Positions 1 through 7,322 of a stretch of 14,672 nt of DNA are shown here, in pieces. Position 1 is the first letter of the stretch, and every line of letters begins with the position of its first letter. Location of the stretch: contig JAUZPT010000031.1 of assembly GCA_030705745.1 (NCBI GenBank), positions 1 through 14,672 of the forward strand, given 5' to 3'. The notes under the pieces are model-generated. The model was not told the origin of the DNA. It ran no database searches and worked only from the letters and a program-made list of their open reading frames with translations. Source of the DNA: Bacillota bacterium (lineage in GTDB: Bacteria; Bacillota; Bacilli; Bacillales; Cytobacillaceae). Position numbers and translations under genes: made by a program.

Positions 1-353
1 ACAGTTCAGATATTCCAAATGTTCATGACGTGGCAACGCTCGTAACCGATCAAGAGGTGCTAATCGCTTATGTGACGGATAGCAACAATCGGAACTTGAC
101 GGCAGATCAGGTCAAAAAAACAGCTATGTCTGTCGTTCCACGATTTTACCACGTGTATGTTACTGACAACAAACCTTTGATGAAAGATGTTGAAAGCTTG
201 TCACATCTGGATTCGACAAACCGAAATGCAAGAAATCTCGTGAAAAATTTAATCACGACGATGAAAAAATCGCCACAAGGACAACGGATGAACGCAAGTG
301 AAAATGAAAATGGCGAGACACCCGATGATCTGAATCGCGGAATGGGAAAATAA
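1..353 (+). CDS. yutC: YhcN/YlaJ-family sporulation lipoprotein, C-terminal part (YutC-like)
   Basis: This is the 3' end of a gene that enters from the left edge. The frame is open from position 3 with no stop, so the GTG at 30 is internal (a valine) and the true start and lipoprotein signal lie outside the window. The visible part resembles the YhcN/YlaJ sporulation-lipoprotein family: a conserved core ending in a basic helix with the pattern DQVKKTAMSVVPRFYHVYVT, followed by a polar, Asn/Glu-rich tail of about 25 residues. Family members are found in spores of Bacillus and their biochemical role is not established. It converges on lipA and shares a hairpin with it. The family call is fairly secure; the yutC symbol rests on the neighbouring lipA-lytH-yunB order. 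Confidence 0.75.
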   Translation, partial: SSDIPNVHDVATLVTDQEVLIAYVTDSNNRNLTADQVKKTAMSVVPRFYHVYVTDNKPLMKDVESLSHLDSTNRNARNLVKNLITTMKKSPQGQRMNASENENGETPDDLNRGMGK

Positions 354-362
354 TCATTTCCA

Positions 363-408
363 TAAACAGAAGAGTTCAGCCATCCCGGCTGAACTCTTCT
401 CCTGTTTA
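363..408. terminator. Hairpin between the convergent yutC-like and lipA genes
   Basis: A perfect 14-bp stem (368-381 pairing with 387-400) has a 5-nt loop. It can be extended on the outside by TAAAC/GTTTA (363-367 with 404-408) across a 3-nt bulge. It starts 15 bases after the yutC-like stop and its outer arm includes the lipA stop codon. Neither side has a strong T run, so it is a bidirectional but not textbook rho-independent terminator; it could also act as an mRNA 3' stabiliser. Confidence 0.7.
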
Positions 409-1323
409 CGCTTCCTGTACGGCCTGTCCGCTAATCAACGATTTATGCTTCGCTGCCGCATTTACTTGTTCGTCTGCGTGATAGGAAGAACGAACAAGCG
501 GACCTGCTTCACAATGGCTAAAGCCTTTGCTCAAAGCAATTTGTTTTAATTCTTCAAACTCGTCAGGACTGTAATATTTTTCAACCTTTAAATGCTTCTT
601 TGTGGGTTGCAAATATTGACCAATCGTCATTATATCTACATTGTTTGATCGTAAGTCATCCATCGTTTCCAGGATTTCTTCCTTCGTTTCACCAATTCCA
701 ATCATCAAACTGGACTTAGTTGGGATGGTTGGCTGCATTTCTTTTGCACGACGCAAAAATTCAAGTGACCGATCGTATGTAGCACGAGCTCTGACTCTTG
801 GCGTAAGCCTTCGAACTGTTTCAATATTATGATTCAAAATATCCGGACGTGCATCCATTAATGTTCTGAGGTTTTCCTTCACTCCACCCATATCAGAAGG
901 AAGAACTTCAATGCTAGTTAACGGATTTTTTCTACGGATGGCCCTTACTGTTTCAGCAAATACAGCGGACCCGCCATCCTTCAAGTCATCCCTTGCAACT
1001 GCTGTCACAACGGCATGCTTCAAATTCATCAATTGAACGGAGTCAGCTACTCTTTCCGGCTCTTGTAAGTCCAATTCGGTTGGCAGTCCTGTTTTCACTG
1101 CACAAAAACGGCATGCACGCGTGCACACATCGCCCAAAATCATAAAGGTGGCCGTTCTTCTTACAGCCCAGCACTCATGAATATTGGGACATCTCGCTTC
1201 TTCACATACAGTGTGAAGATTTTTTTCCCGCATCATTTTCTTGAGTCCGCTGTAATGATCATTCGTATTGAGCTTTATTTTTAACCATTCCGGTTTTCGT
1301 ACGTATTCCTCTTTCGTACTCAT
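406..1323 (-). CDS. lipA: Lipoyl synthase (radical SAM)
   Basis: LipA inserts two sulfur atoms into the octanoyl group carried by a lipoyl domain or GcvH, giving the lipoyl cofactor of 2-oxo-acid dehydrogenases and the glycine cleavage system; it acts in the cytoplasm. The 305-residue protein has the auxiliary-cluster motif C40-x4-C45-x5-C51, the radical-SAM motif C67-x3-C71-x2-C74, the [14 protein letters not shown] segment (about 106-119) and the C-terminal RSSY motif (278-281), whose serine ligates the auxiliary cluster. Length is normal for Bacillus. The ATG start is preceded by GGGGTG with 5-nt spacing. It is divergent from lytH and appears to be monocistronic, ending at the hairpin shared with the yutC-like gene. 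As an enzyme with two [4Fe-4S] clusters it depends on the SUF system encoded further right. Confidence 0.97.
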   Translation of the reverse strand: MSTKEEYVRKPEWLKIKLNTNDHYSGLKKMMREKNLHTVCEEARCPNIHECWAVRRTATFMILGDVCTRACRFCAVKTGLPTELDLQEPERVADSVQLMNLKHAVVTAVARDDLKDGGSAVFAETVRAIRRKNPLTSIEVLPSDMGGVKENLRTLMDARPDILNHNIETVRRLTPRVRARATYDRSLEFLRRAKEMQPTIPTKSSLMIGIGETKEEILETMDDLRSNNVDIMTIGQYLQPTKKHLKVEKYYSPDEFEELKQIALSKGFSHCEAGPLVRSSYHADEQVNAAAKHKSLISGQAVQEA

Positions 1324-1429
1324 TATTACACCCCATTTAGTCTTATAAATTACAAATAAACAATGTGAGGATGTGTTTCTACATTTGTCACTTTATCATA
1401 CTAAAACCGGCACGACAAGCCGAAAACTT

Positions 1430-1458
1430 TTGCATTACCAATTATTAGCTATTATAAA
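1430..1458 (+). promoter_or_regulatory. Candidate sigma-A-type promoter upstream of lytH
   Basis: TTGCAT (1430-1435) and TATAAA (1453-1458) are separated by 17 bases and read toward lytH, 53 bases before its start. The match is reasonable, but this region is AT-rich and lytH is a mother-cell sporulation gene in B. subtilis, so the site may be chance or used by another factor. Confidence 0.35.
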
Positions 1459-1467
1459 TGAAGCGTG

Positions 1468-1495
1468 AACTCGCAAACTAAATAAGCATACTACT
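1468..1495 (+). promoter_or_regulatory. Candidate sigma-K-like promoter of lytH
   Basis: An AAC at 1468-1470 followed after 16 bases by CATACTACT (1487-1495) partly fits the sigma-K pattern (AC, about 16 bases, CATAnnnTA), although the final two bases do not match. Transcription would start near 1500, inside the upstream part of the Shine-Dalgarno sequence, giving a very short leader. It is offered because lytH is sigma-K dependent in B. subtilis; a second weaker CATACTAAA lies at 1397-1405. Confidence 0.3.
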
Positions 1496-1511
1496 TGAGG
1501 GGAGGATTTCA

Positions 1512-2501
1512 GTGCGGACACTATTACTCGTAGCTGCTTTTTTAATGTTATTTTCTTCATCCCCTTACAAGGGCGTAAAAGCTGCAGAACCGGATATTTA
1601 TCAAAAAAGAATGGATTTATATAAAAAAATTGAAGCTGTCACCCAAATTCCCTGGTACTATCTGGCCGCAGTCGACCAGTATGAAAGAAATATCCGACAG
1701 GTACGAAGGGATTTGCCAAAGGTAACAGGAATAACAGGCATTTATTTTCGACCTGAGGAATGGACAGGCATGATTAATCCAAACCGAACAGACGAAAACC
1801 CTGCTTCCATCCAATATTTTGACGGCTTGGGCAGGGATGGTAATGGGGATAAAAAGGCAAGCATCTCAACCGATGAAGATATTCTTTACTCATTCGCAAG
1901 CTATCTTCTTTCATATGGAGTCGATCATGATAATATAAAAATTGCTTTGTGGGATTATTATAAACGAGATAAAACGGTTGGCATTATTGCCGATAAAGCT
2001 AAAATTTATAGAAGATTCGGAAGAATCGATCTTGATGGGCATGCATTTCCAGTCCCTATTCGCAGTACTCATAGCTATAAAAACACTTGGGGGGATGCAA
2101 GGGGCTGGGGTGGCAGAAGAATGCATGAAGGAACGGACATTTTCGCAGGCTATGGTGTTCCGGTTCGCTCCACTTGTTATGGGATCGTCGAAATGAAAGG
2201 CTGGAATAAGTTCGGCGGCTGGCGTGTGGGCATCCGTGATATCAATAACACTTATCATTATTTTGCACACTTAAGTGGATTTTCAAATAACCTTACATTA
2301 GGACAAATCGTTGAGCCGGGGATGTTGATCGGAGGCGTCGGGAGCTCTGGATATGGGCCGCCTGGAACATCAGGAAAATTCCCCCCTCACCTTCATTACG
2401 GCATGTATAAAGACAATGGCTATAGCGAATGGTCATTCGATCCGTTTCCACATTTGCGGATGTGGGAAAGACTTGAAAAGCAAAAAGCAAGAAAGCGATA
2501 A
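1512..2501 (+). CDS. lytH: Sporulation-specific L-Ala-D-Glu endopeptidase LytH (M23 family)
   Basis: LytH cuts the L-Ala-D-Glu bond of peptidoglycan stem peptides late in sporulation, leaving the single-L-alanine side chains typical of spore cortex. The 329-residue protein (B. subtilis LytH has a similar length) starts with a hydrophobic signal or anchor segment (about 3-16), then an N-terminal domain of unknown fold (about 28-175), and an M23 metallopeptidase domain (about 180-315). Visible zinc and catalytic residues are H205 and D209 in the HEGTD motif, H253 in HYFAHL, and H293 and H295 in HLHY. The GTG start at 1512 is supported by GAGGGGAGGA at 1497-1506. It is divergent from lipA and convergent with yunB, sharing a bidirectional terminator with the latter. 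Confidence 0.93.
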   Translation: MRTLLLVAAFLMLFSSSPYKGVKAAEPDIYQKRMDLYKKIEAVTQIPWYYLAAVDQYERNIRQVRRDLPKVTGITGIYFRPEEWTGMINPNRTDENPASIQYFDGLGRDGNGDKKASISTDEDILYSFASYLLSYGVDHDNIKIALWDYYKRDKTVGIIADKAKIYRRFGRIDLDGHAFPVPIRSTHSYKNTWGDARGWGGRRMHEGTDIFAGYGVPVRSTCYGIVEMKGWNKFGGWRVGIRDINNTYHYFAHLSGFSNNLTLGQIVEPGMLIGGVGSSGYGPPGTSGKFPPHLHYGMYKDNGYSEWSFDPFPHLRMWERLEKQKARKR

Positions 2502-2523
2502 TATAACATACATTTCAAGAACT

Positions 2524-2556
2524 AAAAAAGACTGTTCAAGTGAACAGTCTTTTTTT
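2524..2556. terminator. Bidirectional rho-independent terminator between lytH and yunB
   Basis: The GACTGTTC/GAACAGTC stem (extendable by A-T pairs) is flanked by six A on the left and seven T on the right, so it works on both strands. It begins 22 bases after the lytH stop, and the T run overlaps the TAA stop codon of yunB. Confidence 0.92.
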
Positions 2557-3319
2557 ACTTTCCGTTGCTCGGAAGTTCGAATGAAGGCGATGTTTTGCCT
2601 CCACCATTATAAAATTGTGGTACCTCTCCTGGGAAAAGGCCCATGGCCAACGGAATGTTTTGTTGAAGCTTCGTAATCTTTGTTGCGAAAGGAGTAATAA
2701 TTTGTACGCTCACTTCGAGGTGAATCGCCACCTCGATCCAAGTGTTATTGATGCCTGTCGGCTTTACTTGAGTGATGATATCCGGGCGCACATTTCCAAT
2801 CGCGTTGAACCGGACAGGAATCTTCGGTCCAAGATTTCCAAATAACGCATTCTTGGTCGCCTGGCCAAGCGGTATATACCAAACGATCCCTCCATCTGTT
2901 TTTGCTTTATCAGTTTCAAAATTGACATCTGATAAATTTTCAAGTGCAGAAAGATCGCCATTTTCGGCAGCTTTTAGGTTTTTTTGCACCTGTATAGTCG
3001 TTTGAGCCAACACCCGCGAAATAATATCTGCATTTAATTTGACCGATGGTGTCTTTTGATTCCCATTCGGCACAAAAACCAGAATATCATTTATATCCCT
3101 CACATTAGAAATTTGCTTACTGATTGCATTATTGATTACAAGCGTTGCAATTTTTTTTGTTTGGGAATCGGCATAGCTCATTAAGGTGGGGGTGATTCCA
3201 TTATTGATAATCCACAATCCTGCTGCCGTTGAAAAAATAAAAAACACAAACGTTAATAAAAAAACGTAGCGGTATGGCAATGGTCCCTTTCTCATTTTTC
3301 GAATGCGCAGCTTCACCAA
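2555..3319 (-). CDS. yunB: Sporulation protein YunB
   Basis: YunB is a mother-cell sporulation protein under sigma-E control in B. subtilis; its molecular role is unknown. The N-terminus is very basic, followed by one membrane segment (YVFLLTFVFFIFSTAAGLWI region) and an extracytoplasmic domain with the family hallmarks IPLGQ, NLGPKIPVRFN, GINN and a C-terminal GEVPQFYNGGG. I chose the TTG at 3317-3319: the AAGGGGGG Shine-Dalgarno (3327-3334) lies inside the longer ORF that begins at GTG 3337, so that GTG cannot be the start. GTG 3314-3316, the next codon, is equally possible. The chosen start gives 254 residues, the length I recall for B. subtilis YunB. It lies 77 bp downstream of the HD-GYP gene with no clear terminator between them, so read-through is possible, but it also has its own candidate promoter. 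Confidence 0.9.
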   Translation of the reverse strand: MVKLRIRKMRKGPLPYRYVFLLTFVFFIFSTAAGLWIINNGITPTLMSYADSQTKKIATLVINNAISKQISNVRDINDILVFVPNGNQKTPSVKLNADIISRVLAQTTIQVQKNLKAAENGDLSALENLSDVNFETDKAKTDGGIVWYIPLGQATKNALFGNLGPKIPVRFNAIGNVRPDIITQVKPTGINNTWIEVAIHLEVSVQIITPFATKITKLQQNIPLAMGLFPGEVPQFYNGGGKTSPSFELPSNGK

Positions 3320-3342
3320 AAAAAATCCCCCCTTCACAGCTA

Positions 3343-3350
3343 TATGTATG
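3343..3350 (-). promoter_or_regulatory. Candidate sigma-E -10 element of yunB
   Basis: Reading leftward, CATACATA matches the sigma-E -10 consensus CATACANT at seven of eight positions. It lies 8 bases before the yunB Shine-Dalgarno sequence, so transcription would start just ahead of it. I see no good sigma-E -35 element at the right distance, so the call rests on the -10 and on the known sigma-E control of yunB. Confidence 0.45.
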
Positions 3351-3396
3351 CCGGGAAAAAGGGAACTAGCTCAAAAAATTTAAATTAGGGTTTATT

Positions 3397-4482
3397 CTAA
3401 AATGTAGTATCACATGCGGTAATGACGATGTGAAGCTCTGTTTTCAAATCCACTTCATACGGTTCAATTTCCATGCCGTTCTCCTCTATAATCCGTACAG
3501 CTGGTCGCTCACTAAGCCCTTTATTTTGCCTGCTAACAACACCCTTTCGCCCGTCGCTAAGCATGACCGTAATGCCTTCCGGATAAATCGCTACCGCTTG
3601 CCTAAAGGCTTCGATAATTTTCGAATCAAATAAACTTCCAGATCCCGCATACAAAATTTCCAATCCTTCATGCGGGAGCATTGCGCGTCTATACACTCGA
3701 TTTGATGTCACGGCATCAAATACATCCGCAACAGCAATAATTTTGCCGAAATCATGTATTTCCTTGCCTGTAATTCCACGAGGATAGCCTGAGCCATTAA
3801 GCCTTTCATGATGTTGAAAAGCGCAATGTGCAGCAATCAATGGTACCCCCGGTGTATTTCGAAGTATTTGAAATCCTTCATCGGCATGGCTTTTGATGAT
3901 TTGATATTCTTCTTCCGTCAATTTTCCACACTTTAGAAGAATATTTTCCGGAATTCTCATTTTTCCTACATCATGCAAAATTGCACCAAGGCCGAGGGTC
4001 TCCAATTCCTTTGGCGACAACTTCATTTCAAGGCCGATGGCAAGGGAGTACATCGTAACATTTAAAGAGTGGGTAAAAATATAATGATCATATGTATACA
4101 CATCTGACAACAAAACGAGCAAATCCTGATTGCTTTTGATTTCAGTAAGGATATATGTTATTAACGCTTTGAAGTCCTTTGTTGCTTTTTCAATGACAAA
4201 CGACCCTGAAACAAATTTCTCCTTCTGTAATCGTACAAAGCTGTCTTCAATCGTTTTCATTGCTTTCTGGCGAATCGGCATCGAAATTGCATCTTTTACA
4301 TTTATGTCATCTGTTTTCCTGTCTTCTACATAAATATAATGAATTCCCATGTCCTCCAGCCGCCTAAGAAATTTTGCTTCCAATTCGACTCCTGCATTTA
4401 ACAGAATTTGACCACGGTCATTATAGATTGTTTTTCCTAATATTGCCCCATTTATCACAGATGCCGTTGTCACTAATCTCAT
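3397..4482 (-). CDS. HD-GYP domain protein, probable cyclic-di-GMP phosphodiesterase
   Basis: HD-GYP proteins hydrolyse cyclic di-GMP (some act on related dinucleotides) with a di- or tri-iron centre. Numbering from the longer ORF that starts at 4509, metal-binding positions are present: H147, the HDVGK motif (H179, D180, K183), H208, H228, HHE (233-235) followed by NGSGYP (238-243), and D262 in ADVFDA. The domain covers about 125-310. It is preceded by about 120 residues with no transmembrane segment or recognisable sensor, and followed by about 60 residues beginning with a GITVMLSDGRKGVV stretch common at the C-terminus of Bacillus HD-GYP proteins. I start it at ATG 4482 (361 residues), which has GGATTGGAG 6 nt upstream; GTG 4509 has no Shine-Dalgarno. 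The protein is probably cytoplasmic. It lies between yunC and yunB. Confidence 0.9.
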   Translation of the reverse strand: MRLVTTASVINGAILGKTIYNDRGQILLNAGVELEAKFLRRLEDMGIHYIYVEDRKTDDINVKDAISMPIRQKAMKTIEDSFVRLQKEKFVSGSFVIEKATKDFKALITYILTEIKSNQDLLVLLSDVYTYDHYIFTHSLNVTMYSLAIGLEMKLSPKELETLGLGAILHDVGKMRIPENILLKCGKLTEEEYQIIKSHADEGFQILRNTPGVPLIAAHCAFQHHERLNGSGYPRGITGKEIHDFGKIIAVADVFDAVTSNRVYRRAMLPHEGLEILYAGSGSLFDSKIIEAFRQAVAIYPEGITVMLSDGRKGVVSRQNKGLSERPAVRIIEENGMEIEPYEVDLKTELHIVITACDTTF

Positions 4483-4547
4483 AACATACTCCAATCCAAA
4501 AACTTCCACCAGCGGGAAGATAATTCGACATTTTTTTCTCTATTTCT

Positions 4548-4577
4548 ATTATTGTCCGTACCTTTTCAAATTTTCAA
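4548..4577 (-). promoter_or_regulatory. Candidate sigma-A promoter of the HD-GYP gene
   Basis: Reading leftward, TTGAAA (4572-4577) and AATAAT (4548-4553) are 18 bases apart, each one mismatch from consensus, about 65 bases ahead of the chosen ATG. The yunC terminator just to the right means this gene needs its own promoter. Confidence 0.45.
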
Positions 4578-4675
4578 CCTCAAAAAGTCCCTTTCCTGCA
4601 AAAACCTTTCGACAAAGTGAAAACTGAAAGCACAATTGGAATCCGACATTGCAAAAAACAAAAAATTTCACCCTC

Positions 4676-4718
4676 AAAAAAAAAAAAAAAATGATGCCTA
4701 CCGTACAGGGAGGCATCA
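4676..4718 (-). terminator. Rho-independent terminator of the yunFEDC unit
   Basis: An 8-bp stem (4692-4699 with 4711-4718) is followed, in the direction of transcription, by an uninterrupted 16-base run (A on the plus strand, 4676-4691; U in the RNA). The TGA stop codon of yunC is the first three bases of the stem, so termination structure and stop codon overlap. Confidence 0.93.
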
Positions 4719-5018
4719 AATCATTTTTAACAGCGCTTCTTTTCCCGGCAATCCTGGGTGGATTCCCAGCTTCTCAGCTTCATAAGTAACGGATTCGAGA
4801 GGTGCTTCCAGCAGTTCTTCGATAGTTTTGACGCCCACGGCTCGCGCGGCCACAATTCCACGATTCTTTAGCTTCGCATTCAATAATCCCACGTCAAGAG
4901 CACCGCACATAATATAACCTTTTTCGTTGGATATCGTTAACAGTGTCGTTTTCGGTAGTCTTACTGTCACAGCCAAAAACGTATGCCCGCCAATGACAAT
5001 TGGTAACAAATCAATCAT
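4716..5018 (-). CDS. yunC: YunC family protein (DUF1805)
   Basis: This 100-residue protein matches the DUF1805/YunC family, whose function is unknown. Visible family features are the KGYIMCGALDVGLLN stretch (about 33-47), GIVAARAVGV (about 54-63) and the EAPLESVTYEAEKLGI region near the C-terminus. It has no signal peptide or membrane segment, so it should be cytoplasmic. The ATG is preceded by AAAGGAGTGG with 6-nt spacing. It is the last gene of the yunF-yunE-yunD-yunC run, 68 bp after yunD, and its stop codon is part of the terminator stem. Confidence 0.93.
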   Translation of the reverse strand: MIDLLPIVIGGHTFLAVTVRLPKTTLLTISNEKGYIMCGALDVGLLNAKLKNRGIVAARAVGVKTIEELLEAPLESVTYEAEKLGIHPGLPGKEALLKMI

Positions 5019-5086
5019 TTGACCACTCCTTTCCTGCCATTAACACAGTATGTTACGAGCAGAAAAAAAGTGATTTTATTTTTCAA

Positions 5087-6439
5087 CTATCTTGTTAATT
5101 TCCATTCAAGTACATTCCGCAAAAATTCCGGTAAATAATACTGTTTCTTTTTCGCGCGAAATGCTTCAGAAAAAAATTTGCCAAACGTAAACATATCCGG
5201 TATCGCCAATCGGTATTTCTTTTCAGGCTGAATTACCTTTCCATTAATCCGAATGATGGAATTTCCATGTTCAAAGGCAATTCGGTCATACACGATCATT
5301 CCCATAACATTCCCCCTGAATCCTAAACCTTTAATCTGCATATGTGGCCATGTAGCATCGGTAGTTTGTATAAGGATTTCCTTGAGTTCCGTACCTGTCA
5401 ATTCGATTGCGCAAGGATTGATTGGATGAGGACAGATTCTTAATAAATCAAACTTTGTTACATTTCCTGTTAAAGGTCCCAATAGAAGGCCCGCGTTTAT
5501 AAAGGCGCAATCCGCATCACACCATTCCCTTATAGCCTCGCATAATAAGCTGGGAAGCGCAGACTCGATGAAATACTCGCTGGAAAGTGATGCAGGCAAG
5601 GAAACCACCTTTTCTGCAAGCAATTGCTTTCCATGTTGAATCAAAGCTTGCTCTTCATCTCTGTCTCCTTCATGTTCAGCCATTCCATTTACATCGTATA
5701 AAATCGCGCTTTTCCCTGTTACTTTATGCTTTTCATCAACCTGAAGCGTTACATGCCCAACGAATTGCCCATACTTGCCTGCTGCGCCTAGGAGAGTATT
5801 TTTGATGATTTTTCCTCCGTGGAGAATGTGATGCGTATGAGCACCAAGAATGACATCAATAGCGGGAAATTCAGCGGCGATGCGTTCATCTATAGGTAGG
5901 CCCAAATGCGAAAGCAATATAATTACATCTGAGTTTTCCTTTAAGAAAGACAATTCTTTTTTCAGCTGCTTCACTGGCTCTGTCAGTTCCCAATCAAGCA
6001 TTTCATAGAAATGGGCAAAATAAACAGTCAAACCGATCACACCAATTCGTGTGCCTTCGCTTGTACTGTAAATAGAAAAAGGCTTGGCCCATTGTGGGCG
6101 GGAGCCATCCATTTTAAAGATGTTTGCAGCAAGAACATCAAATTTCGCATTTTCATACATCGTGTCCAGGTTACCATGAGGTAATGTAATTCCCTCATTG
6201 TTTCCGATCGTGACAGCGGTATAGCCGGCATCGTTCAATAATTCTGTATTCCCTTTTCCCATTGTGCCTTCGGAAAAGGGATGCCATCGGTCCATATGGT
6301 CGCCCACATCAAACAAGTAGACGGCATCTCCTTCAGCAGTGTGCCACTGTTTGCGGTCGGCAAGACGGCGGTGAATTCGAGGCCAATGTTCAAAGTGGCT
6401 GTGTAAATCATTCGTATGATAAATATGGATCGTTTCCAT
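5087..6439 (-). CDS. yunD: YunD: metallophosphoesterase / 5'-nucleotidase family protein
   Basis: The protein belongs to the UshA-like family, which pairs an N-terminal dinuclear metallophosphoesterase domain (about 1-235) with a C-terminal 5'-nucleotidase substrate domain (about 275-440). Metal-site motifs visible are D11 and H13 in TNDLHSH, D44/D47/D50 in DVGDHMD, N80 in GNNE (79-82), H178 in LLSHLG and H201/H203 in GAHTHH. The C-terminal domain has the NPCAIELTGTELKEIL segment. There is no signal peptide, so unlike UshA it is probably cytoplasmic; the natural substrate is unknown. The family normally reads GNHE or GNHD where this reads GNNE; I recall the same in B. subtilis YunD, so this is probably a subfamily feature. 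The ATG has AAAGGA 10 nt upstream. It lies 42 bp after yunE. Confidence 0.92.
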   Translation of the reverse strand: METIHIYHTNDLHSHFEHWPRIHRRLADRKQWHTAEGDAVYLFDVGDHMDRWHPFSEGTMGKGNTELLNDAGYTAVTIGNNEGITLPHGNLDTMYENAKFDVLAANIFKMDGSRPQWAKPFSIYSTSEGTRIGVIGLTVYFAHFYEMLDWELTEPVKQLKKELSFLKENSDVIILLSHLGLPIDERIAAEFPAIDVILGAHTHHILHGGKIIKNTLLGAAGKYGQFVGHVTLQVDEKHKVTGKSAILYDVNGMAEHEGDRDEEQALIQHGKQLLAEKVVSLPASLSSEYFIESALPSLLCEAIREWCDADCAFINAGLLLGPLTGNVTKFDLLRICPHPINPCAIELTGTELKEILIQTTDATWPHMQIKGLGFRGNVMGMIVYDRIAFEHGNSIIRINGKVIQPEKKYRLAIPDMFTFGKFFSEAFRAKKKQYYLPEFLRNVLEWKLTR

Positions 6440-6481
6440 TCTACCGCTTCCTTTTTCTTTTCCGTCAATATGTTATTTACG

Positions 6482-7303
6482 CTATGCGATGATACCTTCA
6501 TAAATCATCCGCAAACCTACAATTACAAGGATCGTTCGTAAAATAATGACAATCGTTTTGCTTTTTAGTTTTGTATTTAAGTAAACACCAACCTTGGCAC
6601 CAATCCAAGCACCAGGAATCAGCGCAAGCGCAAAAGCCCAATTTACATTTCCTAGCATAATATGCGTAATCGAACTCAGAACGGAAGACGGAAAAATCAT
6701 AAACATTGAAGTTGCCACTGCTACATGAGGCGGGAAAAAGAAAATTAATATCATGGCAGGAACCATCAAGGAACCTCCGCCAACGCCAAACACTCCGGAG
6801 CAAAATCCGACGAAAAATGAGATGAGAACTCCAATTAAAGGACTAAATCCATATTCAAACGTTTTGCCCTCATTATCTGTAAATGTTCTGAAGATGCCTT
6901 TATCTTTTCGGAAAGGAATTGGTTTCATTTTATTTTTCAAAGTTAAAACGATGGAAACTAGGATAATAAAAAGTCCGAAAAAGAGATTGAAGGAATGCAA
7001 ATTCAACTTCTCTGTCACCCATGCACCCAGAATGCTGCCTGGCCCGCTACCAATCAGAAAAATAAGGCCGCTTTTATAATCGACCGTTTTATGCTTCATA
7101 TAAGATAGGGTAGAGGAGAGCCCTGTAAAAATCATCGTAAATAAAGAGGTCCCAACTGCCACCTGTGGAGTCAGGTGTGCAAAACCATGAATTGTTCCCA
7201 AATACAATAACGTAGGAACAATAATAATTCCACCTCCAAGGCCAATCAATGAACCGAGTGAACTAGCTGCAAGTCCCAATAAAAGCAAAAAAATCCATTC
7301 CAC
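6482..7303 (-). CDS. yunE: TSUP (TauE/SafE) family membrane transporter YunE
   Basis: This 273-residue polytopic membrane protein belongs to the TSUP family, whose members export sulfite, sulfoacetate or related anions; the substrate here is unknown. It shows the family's two-fold internal repeat: GLGGGIIIVPTL near the N-terminus (21-32) and GVGGGSLMVPAM (173-184) in the second half. About seven or eight hydrophobic segments are split by a charged cytoplasmic loop at about 122-150. The start is GTG at 7303, supported by AGAAGGA 6-7 nt upstream. Its Shine-Dalgarno lies in the 19-bp gap after yunF, which argues for one transcript. A link to sulfur handling by the adjacent SUF operon is speculation only. 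Confidence 0.92.
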   Translation of the reverse strand: MEWIFLLLLGLAASSLGSLIGLGGGIIIVPTLLYLGTIHGFAHLTPQVAVGTSLFTMIFTGLSSTLSYMKHKTVDYKSGLIFLIGSGPGSILGAWVTEKLNLHSFNLFFGLFIILVSIVLTLKNKMKPIPFRKDKGIFRTFTDNEGKTFEYGFSPLIGVLISFFVGFCSGVFGVGGGSLMVPAMILIFFFPPHVAVATSMFMIFPSSVLSSITHIMLGNVNWAFALALIPGAWIGAKVGVYLNTKLKSKTIVIILRTILVIVGLRMIYEGIIA

Positions 7304-7322
7304 AAATAGTCCTTCTTCCTAT

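Noticed and set aside
2353..2676. 107-codon plus-strand ORF spanning the end of lytH and the yunB 3' region
   Set aside because: It crosses a strong bidirectional terminator and overlaps two identified genes in other frames.
5041..5086. TAACA/TGTTA hairpin between yunD and yunC
   Set aside because: Only five AT-rich pairs with no following U tract, so it does not separate yunC from the upstream unit.
6753..7079. 108-codon plus-strand ORF opposite yunE, and similar plus-strand ORFs opposite lipA, yunD, sufB and sufD
   Set aside because: All lie inside well-supported minus-strand genes and look like reverse-strand translations of them.
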